From: Olsenella sp. SW781
GTDB lineage: Bacteria; Actinomycetota; Coriobacteriia; Coriobacteriales; Atopobiaceae
Assembly (NCBI RefSeq): GCF_012027725.1
Contig: NZ_SJOU01000002.1
Span: 1 to 64,000 of the forward strand
Length of the DNA: 64,000 nt
Direction: 5' to 3'
Numbering within the stretch: position 1 is the stretch's first letter; the number at the start of each line of letters is the position of its first letter. The translations under genes and the position numbers were made by a program. Of this stretch, positions 26,904 through 34,619 are shown piece after piece. Below the pieces are notes generated by a model that saw only the letters and a program-made list of their open reading frames with translations, was not told the origin of the DNA and did not search any database.

Positions 26904-27335
26904 ATGAGGGACGAGAGCTGCGCATACTGCATGATTGGCGAGAAGGACGAGCTGGTGGGCGCCTTTGGCATCCCCATCTGCGAGCTGCCGGCAAGCCGGC
27001 TGATACTCTTCAAGGAGCAGAGCCATCGCGGCCGGTGCATCGTGGCATCCAAGCGCCACGTCGACGACATCAGCGACCTCGCCGAGGAGGAGTCGGCGGC
27101 GTTCATGGCCGACGTCCGCCATGTGGCCGCCGCGCTGCATCGGGCCTTCTCGCCCGACAAGATCAACTTCGGGGCGTATGGCGACACGATGCATCACCTG
27201 CACTTCCACCTCGTGCCCAAGTACGCGGAGGACCCCTTCGAGTTCGGCGACGTGTTCGCGATGAACCCGGGTCGCGTGACGCTCTCCGACGCCGAGTATG
27301 CCGAGCTCATCGACAAGATCTCTGCCGCCCTGTAG
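26904..27335 (+). CDS. HIT-family nucleotide hydrolase/transferase, 143 aa
   Basis: The histidine-triad motif is HHLHFHLVPKY (residues 97-107). The N-terminus has a Cys pair (CAYCMIGE) typical of HIT proteins of the Hint/HinT branch. The family cleaves nucleoside phosphoramidates or dinucleoside polyphosphates. The ATG at 26904 follows GAAAGGGGAGACC. It is a monocistronic gene followed by a large hairpin. Confidence 0.9.
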   Translation: MRDESCAYCMIGEKDELVGAFGIPICELPASRLILFKEQSHRGRCIVASKRHVDDISDLAEEESAAFMADVRHVAAALHRAFSPDKINFGAYGDTMHHLHFHLVPKYAEDPFEFGDVFAMNPGRVTLSDAEYAELIDKISAAL

Positions 27336-27349
27336 CGCCCCCGCCAGAG

Positions 27350-27417
27350 GCTGACAGAGACGACGGGGTCGACCACCAGGTTTTTTCCTGACGGTCGACC
27401 CCGTCGCCTTTGTCAGC
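27350..27417. repeat. 31-bp imperfect hairpin after HIT gene
   Basis: Arms 27350-27380 and 27387-27417 match at 27 of 31 positions around a TTTTTT loop. The right arm includes GGTCGACCCCGTCG. It may end transcription of the HIT gene, but the T-run lies in the loop and not after the stem. It looks like a dispersed palindrome of its own family. Confidence 0.85.
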
Positions 27418-27532
27418 GCCCTAAAGTTATGCTCATCTAACAAATTGAGTTGCAATAGGCTAACCCTTGTGTCCAGATAGTTTACTCTGTCTAACAGAGA
27501 AGGACGTCGGACGTGAGGGGCGACGACACGTG

Positions 27533-30500
27533 ATGATCGACAAGCGGCTCATCGGCATCGTGCCGGGGAGCATGAGGTACGTGGGCGCAAGCGTGGCCCT
27601 GCAATGGGCGTCGCTCGTGGCCAACATGGGTATGGTGCTCGTCATCTGCCGGACGCTCTCCGCGCTCTGGGCGGGCGCGGCGGGCGAGAGGGACCTCGTT
27701 CTTCTCGCCGTCTGCGTGGTCGTGGCGGCAGTCGTGCGCGGCCTTGCCGCCGTGGGCTCCGCGCGCATGGGGTTTCTCGCCAGCCGAGAGGTCAAGCGCA
27801 CGCTGCGCCACCGCATCTACGAGAAGCTCCTGCGGCTGGGGCCGAGCTACCGCGAGGACGTGCGCACCTCCGAGGTCGTGCAGGTGGCCGTTGAGGGATG
27901 CGATCAGCTCGAGACCTACTTCGGAGCGTACCTGCCGCAGTTCTTCTACGCCATGCTCGCGCCGCTCACGCTCTTTGTGGCCCTGGCCTTTGTGAACGTG
28001 CCGGCGGCCGTGGTGCTGCTCGTGTGCGTGCCGCTCATCCCGGTTGCCATCGCCGCGGTGCAGACCTGGGCAAAGAAGCTGCTCGGCCGCTACTGGGGGC
28101 AGTACACCGAGCTCGGCGACACGTTCCTGGAGAACCTCCAAGGCCTCACCACTCTCAAGGTCTACCAGGCCGACGAGTTCAAACAGGCCGAGATGAACGA
28201 GCAGGCCGAGAAGTTCCGGCGCATCACGATGCGCGTGCTCACGATGCAGCTCAACTCCATCACGATTATGGACCTCGTTGCGTACGGCGGGGCGGCCGCC
28301 GGCGTGGCGGTGGCGCTTACGCAGATGGCCGCGGGTGCCGTTGACCTGGGCGGCTGTCTTGCCATCATCCTGCTGGCGGCGGACTACTTCATCCCCATGC
28401 GCCAGCTGGGGTCGTTCTTCCACGTGGCCATGAACGGCATGGCGGCGAGCGAGAAGATCTTTAGGCTGCTGGGCCTGCCGGAGCCGCCTGCGGGCGGGGA
28501 GAGTTTCCCCGCGTGCTGTGACGTGCGCGCCTGCGAGCTGCGCTTCTCCTACGACGGCGAGCGTGAGGTGCTGGACGGCGTGAGCCTGGACGTGCCGGCT
28601 GGCGGCCTTGTGGCCGTGGTGGGGGAGTCCGGCTGCGGTAAGTCCACGCTCGCAGCGCTCCTGCTGGGGCGGCTGCGCGGGTATCGTGGCTCGCTCACGG
28701 TGGGCGGCGTTGAGGTTGGCGCGCTCGACGCCGCAGACCTGCTCGCCCACGTGACCTACGTGGGACACGAGAGCTACCTCTTCAAGGGAACGGTGCGCGA
28801 GAACCTGCTGGTCGCGGCCCCGGGTGCGAGCGACGATGCGCTCTGGGCCGCGCTCGAGGCCACGCGCCTGGCGCCCTTCCTGCGCGGCGAGGACGGGCTG
28901 GACACGATGCTCGCGGAGCGTGGCTCCAACCTCTCCGGCGGCCAGCGCCAGCGCCTGGCAATCGCCCGTGCCCTCTTGCACGAGACGCCGGTCTACGTCT
29001 TTGACGAGGCCACCTCCAACGTGGACGCGGAGAGCGAGGACGCCATCATGGGTGCGGTTCGCGGGCTGGCAGGCCGCGCGACGGTAATCCTCATCTCGCA
29101 CCGTCTGGCAAACGTGGTGGGGGCCGACAAGATCTTCGTGCTCGACGATGGCCGTGTGGTGGAGCACGGGCGCCACGACGAGCTCGTTGTCGCGGGAGGC
29201 CGCTACGCAACCCTCTGGCGCGCCCAGCGCGAGCTCGAGGGTGAGACAAAGGGGACAGGTTCATTTGTCTCATCAGCTAGCCCTGCGCGCCCGTCTCTGC
29301 ACGACCAGCGCGATGAGACAAATGAACCTGTCCCCTTTGTCTCACGGAGGGTGATGCGGCGGCTCGTGGGGCTGGTGCGCCCGCTCATGGGATTCATGGT
29401 GCTGGCAATCCTCATGGGACTTCTCGGCCACGTCTGCGCGGCTGCGATCACGGTGCTCGGTGGCTACGGCGTGCTCGCGGTGCTTGCGGACGGCGCGACG
29501 GCGCCGCTCGCCGGCCTCATCGTGGCGATGGCAGTCTGCGCCGTGGCGCGCGGGCTTCTCCGCTACGGCGAGCAGGCGTGCAACCACTTCATCGCGTTCA
29601 AGCTGCTCGCGCTCGTCCGCGACCGCGTGTTCCGGGCGTTGCGGCGCCTTGCCCCGGCCAAGCTCGAGGGGCGAGACCGCGGCGACCTCATCTCGCTCAT
29701 CACCTCGGACATCGAGCTTCTCGAGGTCTTCTACGCGCACACCATCTCACCGGCGGCGATTGCGCTCCTCTTCTGCGCGGGTGCCTGCGCCTTCATCGGG
29801 AGCTTCCACCCTGCGCTTTCCGTCGTGGCCGCAGCGTCGTATCTCGCCGTGGGCGTGGCGTGCCCGCTCGTCGCGGCGCGCCTCGCCGGTGACACCGGCG
29901 CGCGCTTCCGCGCCGGCGCGGGCGAGCTCTCGAGCTTCGTGCTGGAGAGCCTGCGTGGCCTGGACGAGATCCTGCAGTACGGAGCGGGTGCGGAGCGCCT
30001 TGCCCAGATGGACGAGCGGTCCCGAGCGCTCGCCGCGGACGAGGAGCGCATGAAGCGCGCCACCGGACGCGCGACGGCGCTCACCAACACCGTCATTCTC
30101 GCCTGCGACCTGGTTATGCTGCTCGTGGCGGCTGGTCTCAACGCGCAGGGTGCCGTGGGCTTTGACGGGGTGCTCATCCCCGTGCTCGCGCTCATGAGCT
30201 CGTTTGGGCCGGTCGTGGCGCTCGCGAACCTGGGCTCCACGCTGCAGCCCACCCTCGCGGCGGGGGAGCGCGTGCTCGCCATCCTGGACGAGGAGCCGGT
30301 AACGCCAGAGGTCACGGGCGAGAAGCACGTGGGCTTTGACGGCGCCGCGGCAAGCCATGTGAGCTTCTCCTACGGGGACGAGCGCGTGCTCACGGACGTC
30401 TCGCTCGAGGCGCCTGCCGGCAGAATCGTGGGCATCACCGGGCGCTCCGGCTCCGGCAAGTCCACGCTGCTGCGCCTCTTCATGCGGTTCTGGGACGCGG

Positions 30501-30985
30501 GCGACGGGAGCGTTTCCGTCTCCGGGCGCGACGTGCGGCACGTGGACACTGCCAACCTGCGCGAGCTTGAGTCCCTCGTCACGCAGGAGACCCACCTCTT
30601 CCACGACAGCATCCGCAACAACCTGCGCATCGCGCGGCTCGATGCCACGGACGAAGAGATCGTGGAAGCCTGCCGCAAGGCATCGGTCCACGACTTCGTG
30701 ATGAGCCTGCCCCAGGGCTACGACACGCCGGTCGGCGAGCTCGGCGACACCCTCTCCGGCGGCGAGCGCCAGCGCCTGGGGCTCGCCCGCGCCTTCCTGC
30801 ACGACGCCCCGTTCATGCTGCTCGACGAGCCCACGAGCAACCTTGACAGCCTGAACGAGGCCGTCATCCTGCGCTCCATTGCGCGGGAGCGCGCCGGCCG
30901 GACGGTCCTTCTCGTTTCCCACCGGCCGTCCACGATGCGCATCGCCGACACCGTGGCCAGCGTTGAGAACGGGCGCGTCTCATGA
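27533..30985 (+). CDS. cydDC: Fused CydDC-type ABC exporter (two half-transporters in one chain), 1150 aa
   Basis: Both halves are complete membrane-domain/ATPase units. Half 1 has Walker A GESGCGKST (about 365), signature LSGGQRQR and Walker B VYVFDEATSNVD. Half 2 has Walker A GRSGSGKST (about 970), signature LSGGERQR and Walker B FMLLDEPTSNLD. Half 2 matches CydC (LRYGEQACNHFIAFKLLALV, APAKLEGRDRGDLISLITSD). CydDC exports cysteine/glutathione or moves heme to support cytochrome bd assembly. The linker (about residues 570-604) is translated from a palindromic repeat. The gene could once have been two. GTG at 27530 is an alternative start. No cydAB is in the window. Confidence 0.8.
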   Translation: MIDKRLIGIVPGSMRYVGASVALQWASLVANMGMVLVICRTLSALWAGAAGERDLVLLAVCVVVAAVVRGLAAVGSARMGFLASREVKRTLRHRIYEKLLRLGPSYREDVRTSEVVQVAVEGCDQLETYFGAYLPQFFYAMLAPLTLFVALAFVNVPAAVVLLVCVPLIPVAIAAVQTWAKKLLGRYWGQYTELGDTFLENLQGLTTLKVYQADEFKQAEMNEQAEKFRRITMRVLTMQLNSITIMDLVAYGGAAAGVAVALTQMAAGAVDLGGCLAIILLAADYFIPMRQLGSFFHVAMNGMAASEKIFRLLGLPEPPAGGESFPACCDVRACELRFSYDGEREVLDGVSLDVPAGGLVAVVGESGCGKSTLAALLLGRLRGYRGSLTVGGVEVGALDAADLLAHVTYVGHESYLFKGTVRENLLVAAPGASDDALWAALEATRLAPFLRGEDGLDTMLAERGSNLSGGQRQRLAIARALLHETPVYVFDEATSNVDAESEDAIMGAVRGLAGRATVILISHRLANVVGADKIFVLDDGRVVEHGRHDELVVAGGRYATLWRAQRELEGETKGTGSFVSSASPARPSLHDQRDETNEPVPFVSRRVMRRLVGLVRPLMGFMVLAILMGLLGHVCAAAITVLGGYGVLAVLADGATAPLAGLIVAMAVCAVARGLLRYGEQACNHFIAFKLLALVRDRVFRALRRLAPAKLEGRDRGDLISLITSDIELLEVFYAHTISPAAIALLFCAGACAFIGSFHPALSVVAAASYLAVGVACPLVAARLAGDTGARFRAGAGELSSFVLESLRGLDEILQYGAGAERLAQMDERSRALAADEERMKRATGRATALTNTVILACDLVMLLVAAGLNAQGAVGFDGVLIPVLALMSSFGPVVALANLGSTLQPTLAAGERVLAILDEEPVTPEVTGEKHVGFDGAAASHVSFSYGDERVLTDVSLEAPAGRIVGITGRSGSGKSTLLRLFMRFWDAGDGSVSVSGRDVRHVDTANLRELESLVTQETHLFHDSIRNNLRIARLDATDEEIVEACRKASVHDFVMSLPQGYDTPVGELGDTLSGGERQRLGLARAFLHDAPFMLLDEPTSNLDSLNEAVILRSIARERAGRTVLLVSHRPSTMRIADTVASVENGRVS
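29241..29345. repeat. Family A palindrome inside the cydDC linker, translated in frame
   Basis: Arms 29241-29274 and 29312-29345 are perfect 34-bp reverse complements, loop 37 nt. The element is 105 bp, exactly 35 codons, so the frame is kept. It encodes GETKGTGSFVSS...DETNEPVPFVS between the two transporter halves. Confidence 0.93.
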
Positions 30986-31084
30986 TGCGGCACGCCACTG
31001 ACGTCAGGTTTATTTGGCGCGTTGAGGACGCACGCCACTGGCGTCAGGTTTATTTGGCGCGTTGAGAACGGGAGGGTCAGCTGA
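30960..31084. repeat. Duplicated gene end plus two direct family E units
   Basis: The sequence GCGTTGAGAACGGG occurs at 30960-30973 and again at 31059-31072. In both places the following codons read V-E-N-G-R-V-S-stop, with different synonymous codons. Between them are two direct copies of a CACTG[A/G]CGTCAGGTTTATTT unit related to the 4,146 palindrome. The second stop overlaps the ATG of the YgbA-like gene. Confidence 0.85.
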
Positions 31085-31440
31085 TGGCGCGCACGTCCGA
31101 CTCCGAGCGCGTGGCAGCCAAGCGCGAGCGCGAGAAGTGCATGGTCTCCGAGATGATCGCGCTCTACTGCCGCAGGCGGCATGGCACGCGCGGCGACGAG
31201 CTCTGCCCGGAGTGCGCCGAGCTCGCGGAGTACGCGCGACAGCGCAGCGACCGCTGCCCCTTCATGGAGACCAAGACCTTCTGCTCGAACTGCCGCGTGC
31301 ACTGCTACAGGCCGGAGATGCGCGAGAAGATCCGCGAGGTCATGCGCTTCTCGGGCCCGCGCATGATCTTCCATCACCCTGTGGCGGCCGTCCGCCACGT
31401 CATCGAGACCAAGGCCGAGAAGAGGCGGCTGTCCGTGTAA
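31084..31440 (+). CDS. YgbA-like (nitrous-oxide-stimulated-promoter family) protein, 118 aa
   Basis: The family pattern is clear: MIALYCRRRHG, LCPECAELAEYARQRSDRCP, FCSNCRVHCYRPEMREKIRE and VMRFSGPRMIFHHPVAAVRH. Six cysteines could bind a metal or an iron-sulfur cluster. In enterobacteria ygbA is controlled by nitric oxide (NsrR) and helps recovery from nitrosative stress. Its ATG overlaps the duplicated, non-used stop of the upstream ABC gene. Placement beside CydDC suggests a respiration or nitric-oxide-defence link. Confidence 0.82.
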   Translation: MARTSDSERVAAKREREKCMVSEMIALYCRRRHGTRGDELCPECAELAEYARQRSDRCPFMETKTFCSNCRVHCYRPEMREKIREVMRFSGPRMIFHHPVAAVRHVIETKAEKRRLSV

Positions 31441-31444
31441 AAGC

Positions 31445-31471
31445 GTGCAAAAGTGACAGGCACTTTTGCAC
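31445..31471. repeat. Family B unit, 11-bp arms
   Basis: GTGCAAAAGTG (31445-31455) and CACTTTTGCAC (31461-31471) are perfect inverted arms around ACAGG. The unit begins 4 nt after a TAA stop, and the next gene starts 16 nt later. It is nearly the same as the unit inside rsmB. Confidence 0.9.
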
Positions 31472-31487
31472 ATCGGAAGGAGGACGC

Positions 31488-31874
31488 ATGAAGGTGAAGA
31501 AGGTGCTGCTCGTTGCGCTTGGCTGCGTGGGGCTCGTGCTGGGGGCCATCGGCGCGGTGGTGCCGCTGCTGCCGGCGTTTCCGTTCCTGATGCTCGCGGC
31601 GTTCTGCTTTGCCAAGAGCTCCGAGCGGCTGCACGCGTGGTTCACTGGCACCAAGCTCTACAAGAAGAACCTCGAGAGCTACGTGAGCGGCCAGGGCATG
31701 GACTGGGCCACCAAGATCCGCGTGATGGTCACGGTGACCGTGCTCATGTCCATCGGCTTTGTCATGATGCACCAGGTGCGCCTGGGCCAGATCGTCCTCG
31801 CGTGCGTGTGGGTGTTCCACATCCTGTACTTCTGCTTCGGCGTGAAGACCCGTCGCGTCCCCGCCGAGGCGTGA
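31488..31874 (+). CDS. DUF454/YbaN-family inner-membrane protein, 128 aa
   Basis: The family signature is GAIGAVVPLLPAFPFLMLAA followed by FCFAKSSERLHAWF. Hydrophobic helices lie at residues 5-45, 80-98 and 100-120. The function of YbaN is not known. The ATG follows GGAAGGAGGACGC. The stop codon is inside the following family C palindrome. Confidence 0.85.
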   Translation: MKVKKVLLVALGCVGLVLGAIGAVVPLLPAFPFLMLAAFCFAKSSERLHAWFTGTKLYKKNLESYVSGQGMDWATKIRVMVTVTVLMSIGFVMMHQVRLGQIVLACVWVFHILYFCFGVKTRRVPAEA

Positions 31875-31904
31875 TCCAAAAGGGGACAGACCCCTTTTGA
31901 ATCA
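31872..31904. repeat. Family C palindrome overlapping a stop codon
   Basis: TGATCCAAAAGGGG (31872-31885) pairs with CCCCTTTTGAATCA (31891-31904) with one mismatch; loop ACAGA. The TGA at its left end is the stop codon of the DUF454 gene. Confidence 0.9.
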
Positions 31905-31945
31905 TTTGGCGGGCGAGAAGAACGTGAGCTCGTAAGGAGGTTGCC

Positions 31946-32311
31946 ATGATCAACGTCATTATCGTCCTCGCCGCGGTGGCGGTGGTTCTTCTCGCCGCCC
32001 AGCGCTACCTGCGGACGCTGCGACGGGGCGGCTGCGGCTGTGGGTGCTCCGGCGGGGGAGAGTCCCACGTCGCGCGCCCGACGGTCGCCGACACCAACGA
32101 GGCGCACTACCCCTACGAGGTCGAGCTCACCGTTGAGGGGATGCACTGCGAGCACTGCCTCGCAGTAGTGGAGACCGCGCTCGACGGCATCGGAGGCGTG
32201 TGGGCGCGCGCGACCCTGCCCGGCCACGTGCGCGTGCTCTCCAAGGACCCGATCGACCGCGCCGCGCTCGCCGCCGCGGTGGAGGCGGCCGGCTACCGCG
32301 TGGTGGGATAG
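31946..32311 (+). CDS. Membrane-anchored heavy-metal-associated (HMA) domain protein, 121 aa
   Basis: One N-terminal helix (NVIIVLAAVAVVLLAAQRYL) is followed by a CGCGCSGGG cysteine patch, like FeoB-associated Cys-rich proteins. An HMA domain follows, with the metal site GMHCEHCLAVVETALDGIGG. It probably binds Cu(I) or a similar soft metal at the membrane. The start follows GTAAGGAGGTTGCC. No P-type ATPase is adjacent. Confidence 0.82.
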   Translation: MINVIIVLAAVAVVLLAAQRYLRTLRRGGCGCGCSGGGESHVARPTVADTNEAHYPYEVELTVEGMHCEHCLAVVETALDGIGGVWARATLPGHVRVLSKDPIDRAALAAAVEAAGYRVVG

Positions 32312-32375
32312 GGTTTTCGCGTTACGGAAAAGACGGGCAAGCAAAAGGGGTCTACGTCGCTCGGGCGAGTTTGAG

Positions 32376-33257
32376 CTAAGAGCAGAGCCTTTGCGTGACA
32401 GCGGAATACGTCTCGCTGATGCACGTGGCGAGCGCCTCGGCGTATCCGGGGACTCCGAGGATTTTCTCAAATGCCTCGCGCGGAACGAATCGCGCCATCT
32501 GGTCGGCAAACTCACGCGAGGTGGCAAGCGCGAGCGCTCGCGCCCGCCCGGACTCAAGGAGCTCCAGCAGGCGCCGCGAGCATCCGTAATCAACGTGCTT
32601 GAGGCCCACCATGCGAGCGACTTCGTCCATGTGCCACCCATGGTTTCCGACGATCCACGGAATGTCCCACAGGTCACGGTAGCGGGGCGCTGCGGACGAA
32701 TTGGCAAACGAGATGAGCTTGCCAGCGAGAATCTCATCTGCGCTCTGACAGCGCACGAGCATGTTGGCAAAAGCTCTGGGCAGCTCAGGATAGTTAATGG
32801 CGAGGAAGCGCATCGAAGTATCGTAGGATGGAATCCTTGCGATTTCAATCTTGATTCTCTGCGAGGGAAGGTCAGGACGTTCGGGGGCGGTATCTACGAT
32901 GATTTGCCAGCGTTTGAGACTTCCGCCTCCGCTGAAGGCCTTGACGGAGGTGGGTTCCTTGACGCGAACCCCAAGATGGTACTGTGTGTCGAGAGCTTGT
33001 GACAGCACTTGGGCAAAACCGGCGAGGTCGATCTCAATGAGTTCATCGGGGGTCGTGAAATCCAGGTTCTCACTGTACCTCACGTTGCCGTAGCACAGCC
33101 TCAGACAGGTGCCGCCCTGGAACACGAGCCGTTTCAGCCATCCCGAGGCGTCGAGCGCTGCGAGGATGTCGTAGTGCAGAAGCTCCTTCTCCACGACGGG
33201 AAGGAGGGTTCCCAGCTGGTGCCGCGCTGCGACCCCTCGTGCGAATTCGGAAAACAT
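32376..33257 (-). CDS. abiEii: AbiEii/AbiGii-type nucleotidyltransferase toxin, 293 aa
   Basis: The DNA polymerase beta-like motif is RLVFQGGTCLRLCYGNVRYSEN followed by LDFTT, giving the GG...D-x-D-like core. IKIEIAR and KLISFANSSAAPRYRDLWDI match conserved family blocks. AbiEii toxins modify tRNA 3' ends or transfer nucleotides and act in phage abortive infection. The ATG at 33257 lies 2 bases after the antitoxin stop. Upstream reading through the antitoxin frame has no better start. Confidence 0.85.
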   Translation of the reverse strand: MFSEFARGVAARHQLGTLLPVVEKELLHYDILAALDASGWLKRLVFQGGTCLRLCYGNVRYSENLDFTTPDELIEIDLAGFAQVLSQALDTQYHLGVRVKEPTSVKAFSGGGSLKRWQIIVDTAPERPDLPSQRIKIEIARIPSYDTSMRFLAINYPELPRAFANMLVRCQSADEILAGKLISFANSSAAPRYRDLWDIPWIVGNHGWHMDEVARMVGLKHVDYGCSRRLLELLESGRARALALATSREFADQMARFVPREAFEKILGVPGYAEALATCISETYSAVTQRLCS

Positions 33258-33258
33258 G

Positions 33259-33795
33259 CTACTGCTCACCTTCAAGCTCCTCCCAGTCGATGAGGTCAAG
33301 CGAGCGCCGTGCGCGTTTGAGACCGACGGCGGCGTAACGCTTTGTTGCGAGGCGCAAGGGGCTGTTGGGGACATCTACCGTGTTCTTCGCGATTTCGAAT
33401 GCGTCCGCGCGGGTGTGGATGAACTCAATGGTTCCGAAGGGTGTGGGAAACGTCCCCTCGCGTCCAGTCGTGACCACGGTGAGACGGTCGACGGGGACCT
33501 GCGAGATGATGCCCCATCTCGAAGCGGCGCTCTCCATGCCCACGTAGCAGCTGCTGCCGATCCGCAGCAGCGCGGCGATCTCCTCGATGGGCTGAAACTT
33601 GGTTGCGGCTGTAGTGGGGTGCCAGTACAGGTCACGCGCGACGCGCACGAGGACACGGGCGTCGACGAGGCGCCTAATGGTGCTTCTCAGCTTCTCCCCA
33701 CGTTCCTCGAGCAGAAGCTCGAGGTCTCGAGAGCGGTATGCGTTCTTGACGTTTTCGAGTTGAGAGAAACGCCGCTGTGCCTCCAGTGTCTTCAT
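33259..33795 (-). CDS. abiEi: AbiEi-type antitoxin/transcriptional repressor, 178 aa
   Basis: An N-terminal winged helix (DLELLLEERGEKLRSTIRRL, then VDARVLVRVARDLYWHP) is followed by the AbiEi antitoxin core (CYVGMESAASRWGIISQVP). AbiEi proteins repress their own operon by binding two inverted repeats and neutralise AbiEii (type IV system). The ATG at 33795 follows CAAAGGAGGACGGGC. The promoter contains a matching dyad. The base composition is lower in GC than its neighbours, suggesting acquisition. Confidence 0.82.
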   Translation of the reverse strand: MKTLEAQRRFSQLENVKNAYRSRDLELLLEERGEKLRSTIRRLVDARVLVRVARDLYWHPTTAATKFQPIEEIAALLRIGSSCYVGMESAASRWGIISQVPVDRLTVVTTGREGTFPTPFGTIEFIHTRADAFEIAKNTVDVPNSPLRLATKRYAAVGLKRARRSLDLIDWEELEGEQ

Positions 33796-33816
33796 GCCCG
33801 TCCTCCTTTGGAACAG

Positions 33817-33854
33817 TATACAGCAATCGTCTATATAAAGCCGATTTCTGTATA
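33817..33854 (-). promoter_or_regulatory. Candidate AbiEi operator/promoter dyad
   Basis: TATACAGCAATCG (33817-33829) and CGATTTCTGTATA (33842-33854) are inverted with one mismatch, separated by 12 nt. The dyad lies 22 bp upstream of abiEi. A TATATAAAG run sits between the arms. This matches the family's autoregulation through paired repeats. Confidence 0.6.
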
Positions 33855-33905
33855 GTTATAGTGGATTGAACAGAAGCGAATAGACACGCTCTGTGTTATG
33901 TATTA

Positions 33906-33920
33906 TTGACCAATGTTCAA
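33906..33920 (+). promoter_or_regulatory. TetR-type operator copy 1
   Basis: TTGACCAATGTTCAA lies 36 bp upstream of the TetR-family start. It matches 13 of 15 bases of TTGAACAATGCTCAA at 34590 before the methyltransferase gene. The outer TTGA/TCAA bases form a dyad. Confidence 0.6.
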
Positions 33921-33956
33921 TCAAGGTGTACGATCCCTCCCGAGGAGGTGGCAGCC

Positions 33957-34544
33957 GTGACCAGAACCGTGATGGACCCCGAGGAGCGCAGGCGCGAGCT
34001 GCTGGCGTGCGCCATGAGGCTCTTCGCCGAGGAGGGCTACGACAACGTGTCCGTGCGGGCCGTGGCGCGCGCCGCAGGCGTGGCGCCGGGGCTCGCCTAC
34101 CACTACTTCGACTCCAAGGAGAAGATGTTCGCCGAGGCCATCGGGGACTACGCCCGCCGCTGCGCCGAGGGGATTAACGCGGCGCTGGACGAGGAGGGCC
34201 CCTCGCTGGACGAGAGGCTCGAGCGAGCCCTCGACCTCGGCGCGGGCGGCGGCTACCCCTACGCCGCCTTCTTCCACGCCGAGGGGCACGGCGCCCTTCA
34301 CGATCGGCTCTCGCTCGCCATGTGCGAGGCGGTGCGGCCGCACCTGCGCGCCGCGCTCGAGGCCGACGCCGCCTCGCGCGGCTCATCGGCTCCCGACGCC
34401 GACGAGCTCGCCGCGATCATGACCTACGGCGCGGTGGGCCTCGCCTCGGGCCCGGGCATGCCGGACGGGGCCGCGACCGCCGCCGCCCGCCGCTACCTCC
34501 GCGCGCTGCTCGCCGAGTTCCGCTCGGGGGGCGCCGCCGACTAG
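33957..34544 (+). CDS. TetR-family transcriptional regulator, 195 aa
   Basis: The DNA-binding domain is RRRELLACAMRLFAEEGYDN followed by VSVRAVARAAGVAPGLAYHYF, ending in DSKEKMF, which is the canonical TetR helix-turn-helix. The C-terminal ligand domain is helical and Ala/Asp-rich. The GTG at 33957 follows GAGGAGGTGGCAGCC. It appears to control itself and the following methyltransferase through a shared 15-bp operator. Confidence 0.9.
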   Translation: MTRTVMDPEERRRELLACAMRLFAEEGYDNVSVRAVARAAGVAPGLAYHYFDSKEKMFAEAIGDYARRCAEGINAALDEEGPSLDERLERALDLGAGGGYPYAAFFHAEGHGALHDRLSLAMCEAVRPHLRAALEADAASRGSSAPDADELAAIMTYGAVGLASGPGMPDGAATAAARRYLRALLAEFRSGGAAD

Positions 34545-34589
34545 GGATCCCGCCCCGGCCCCGGCCGGGGCTCCTTTCGGCCGATTGTA

Positions 34590-34604
34590 TTGAACAATGC
34601 TCAA
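34590..34604 (+). promoter_or_regulatory. TetR-type operator copy 2
   Basis: TTGAACAATGCTCAA, 15 bp before the methyltransferase ATG and 45 bp after the TetR stop. It overlaps where RNA polymerase or the ribosome would engage, consistent with repression. Confidence 0.6.
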
Positions 34605-34619
34605 CAGAAAGGACGACTG

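Noticed and set aside
27381-27386. T-run as part of a rho-independent terminator after the HIT gene
   Set aside because: The six T residues are in the hairpin loop and not after the stem.
27440-27475. DtxR-like box before cydDC (GGCTAAC near 27461)
   Set aside because: Only one half-site with no matching inverted half at the right spacing.
31946-32311. HMA protein as part of a copper-exporting operon
   Set aside because: No copper ATPase or CsoR-like gene is adjacent; the neighbours are a DUF454 gene and AbiE.
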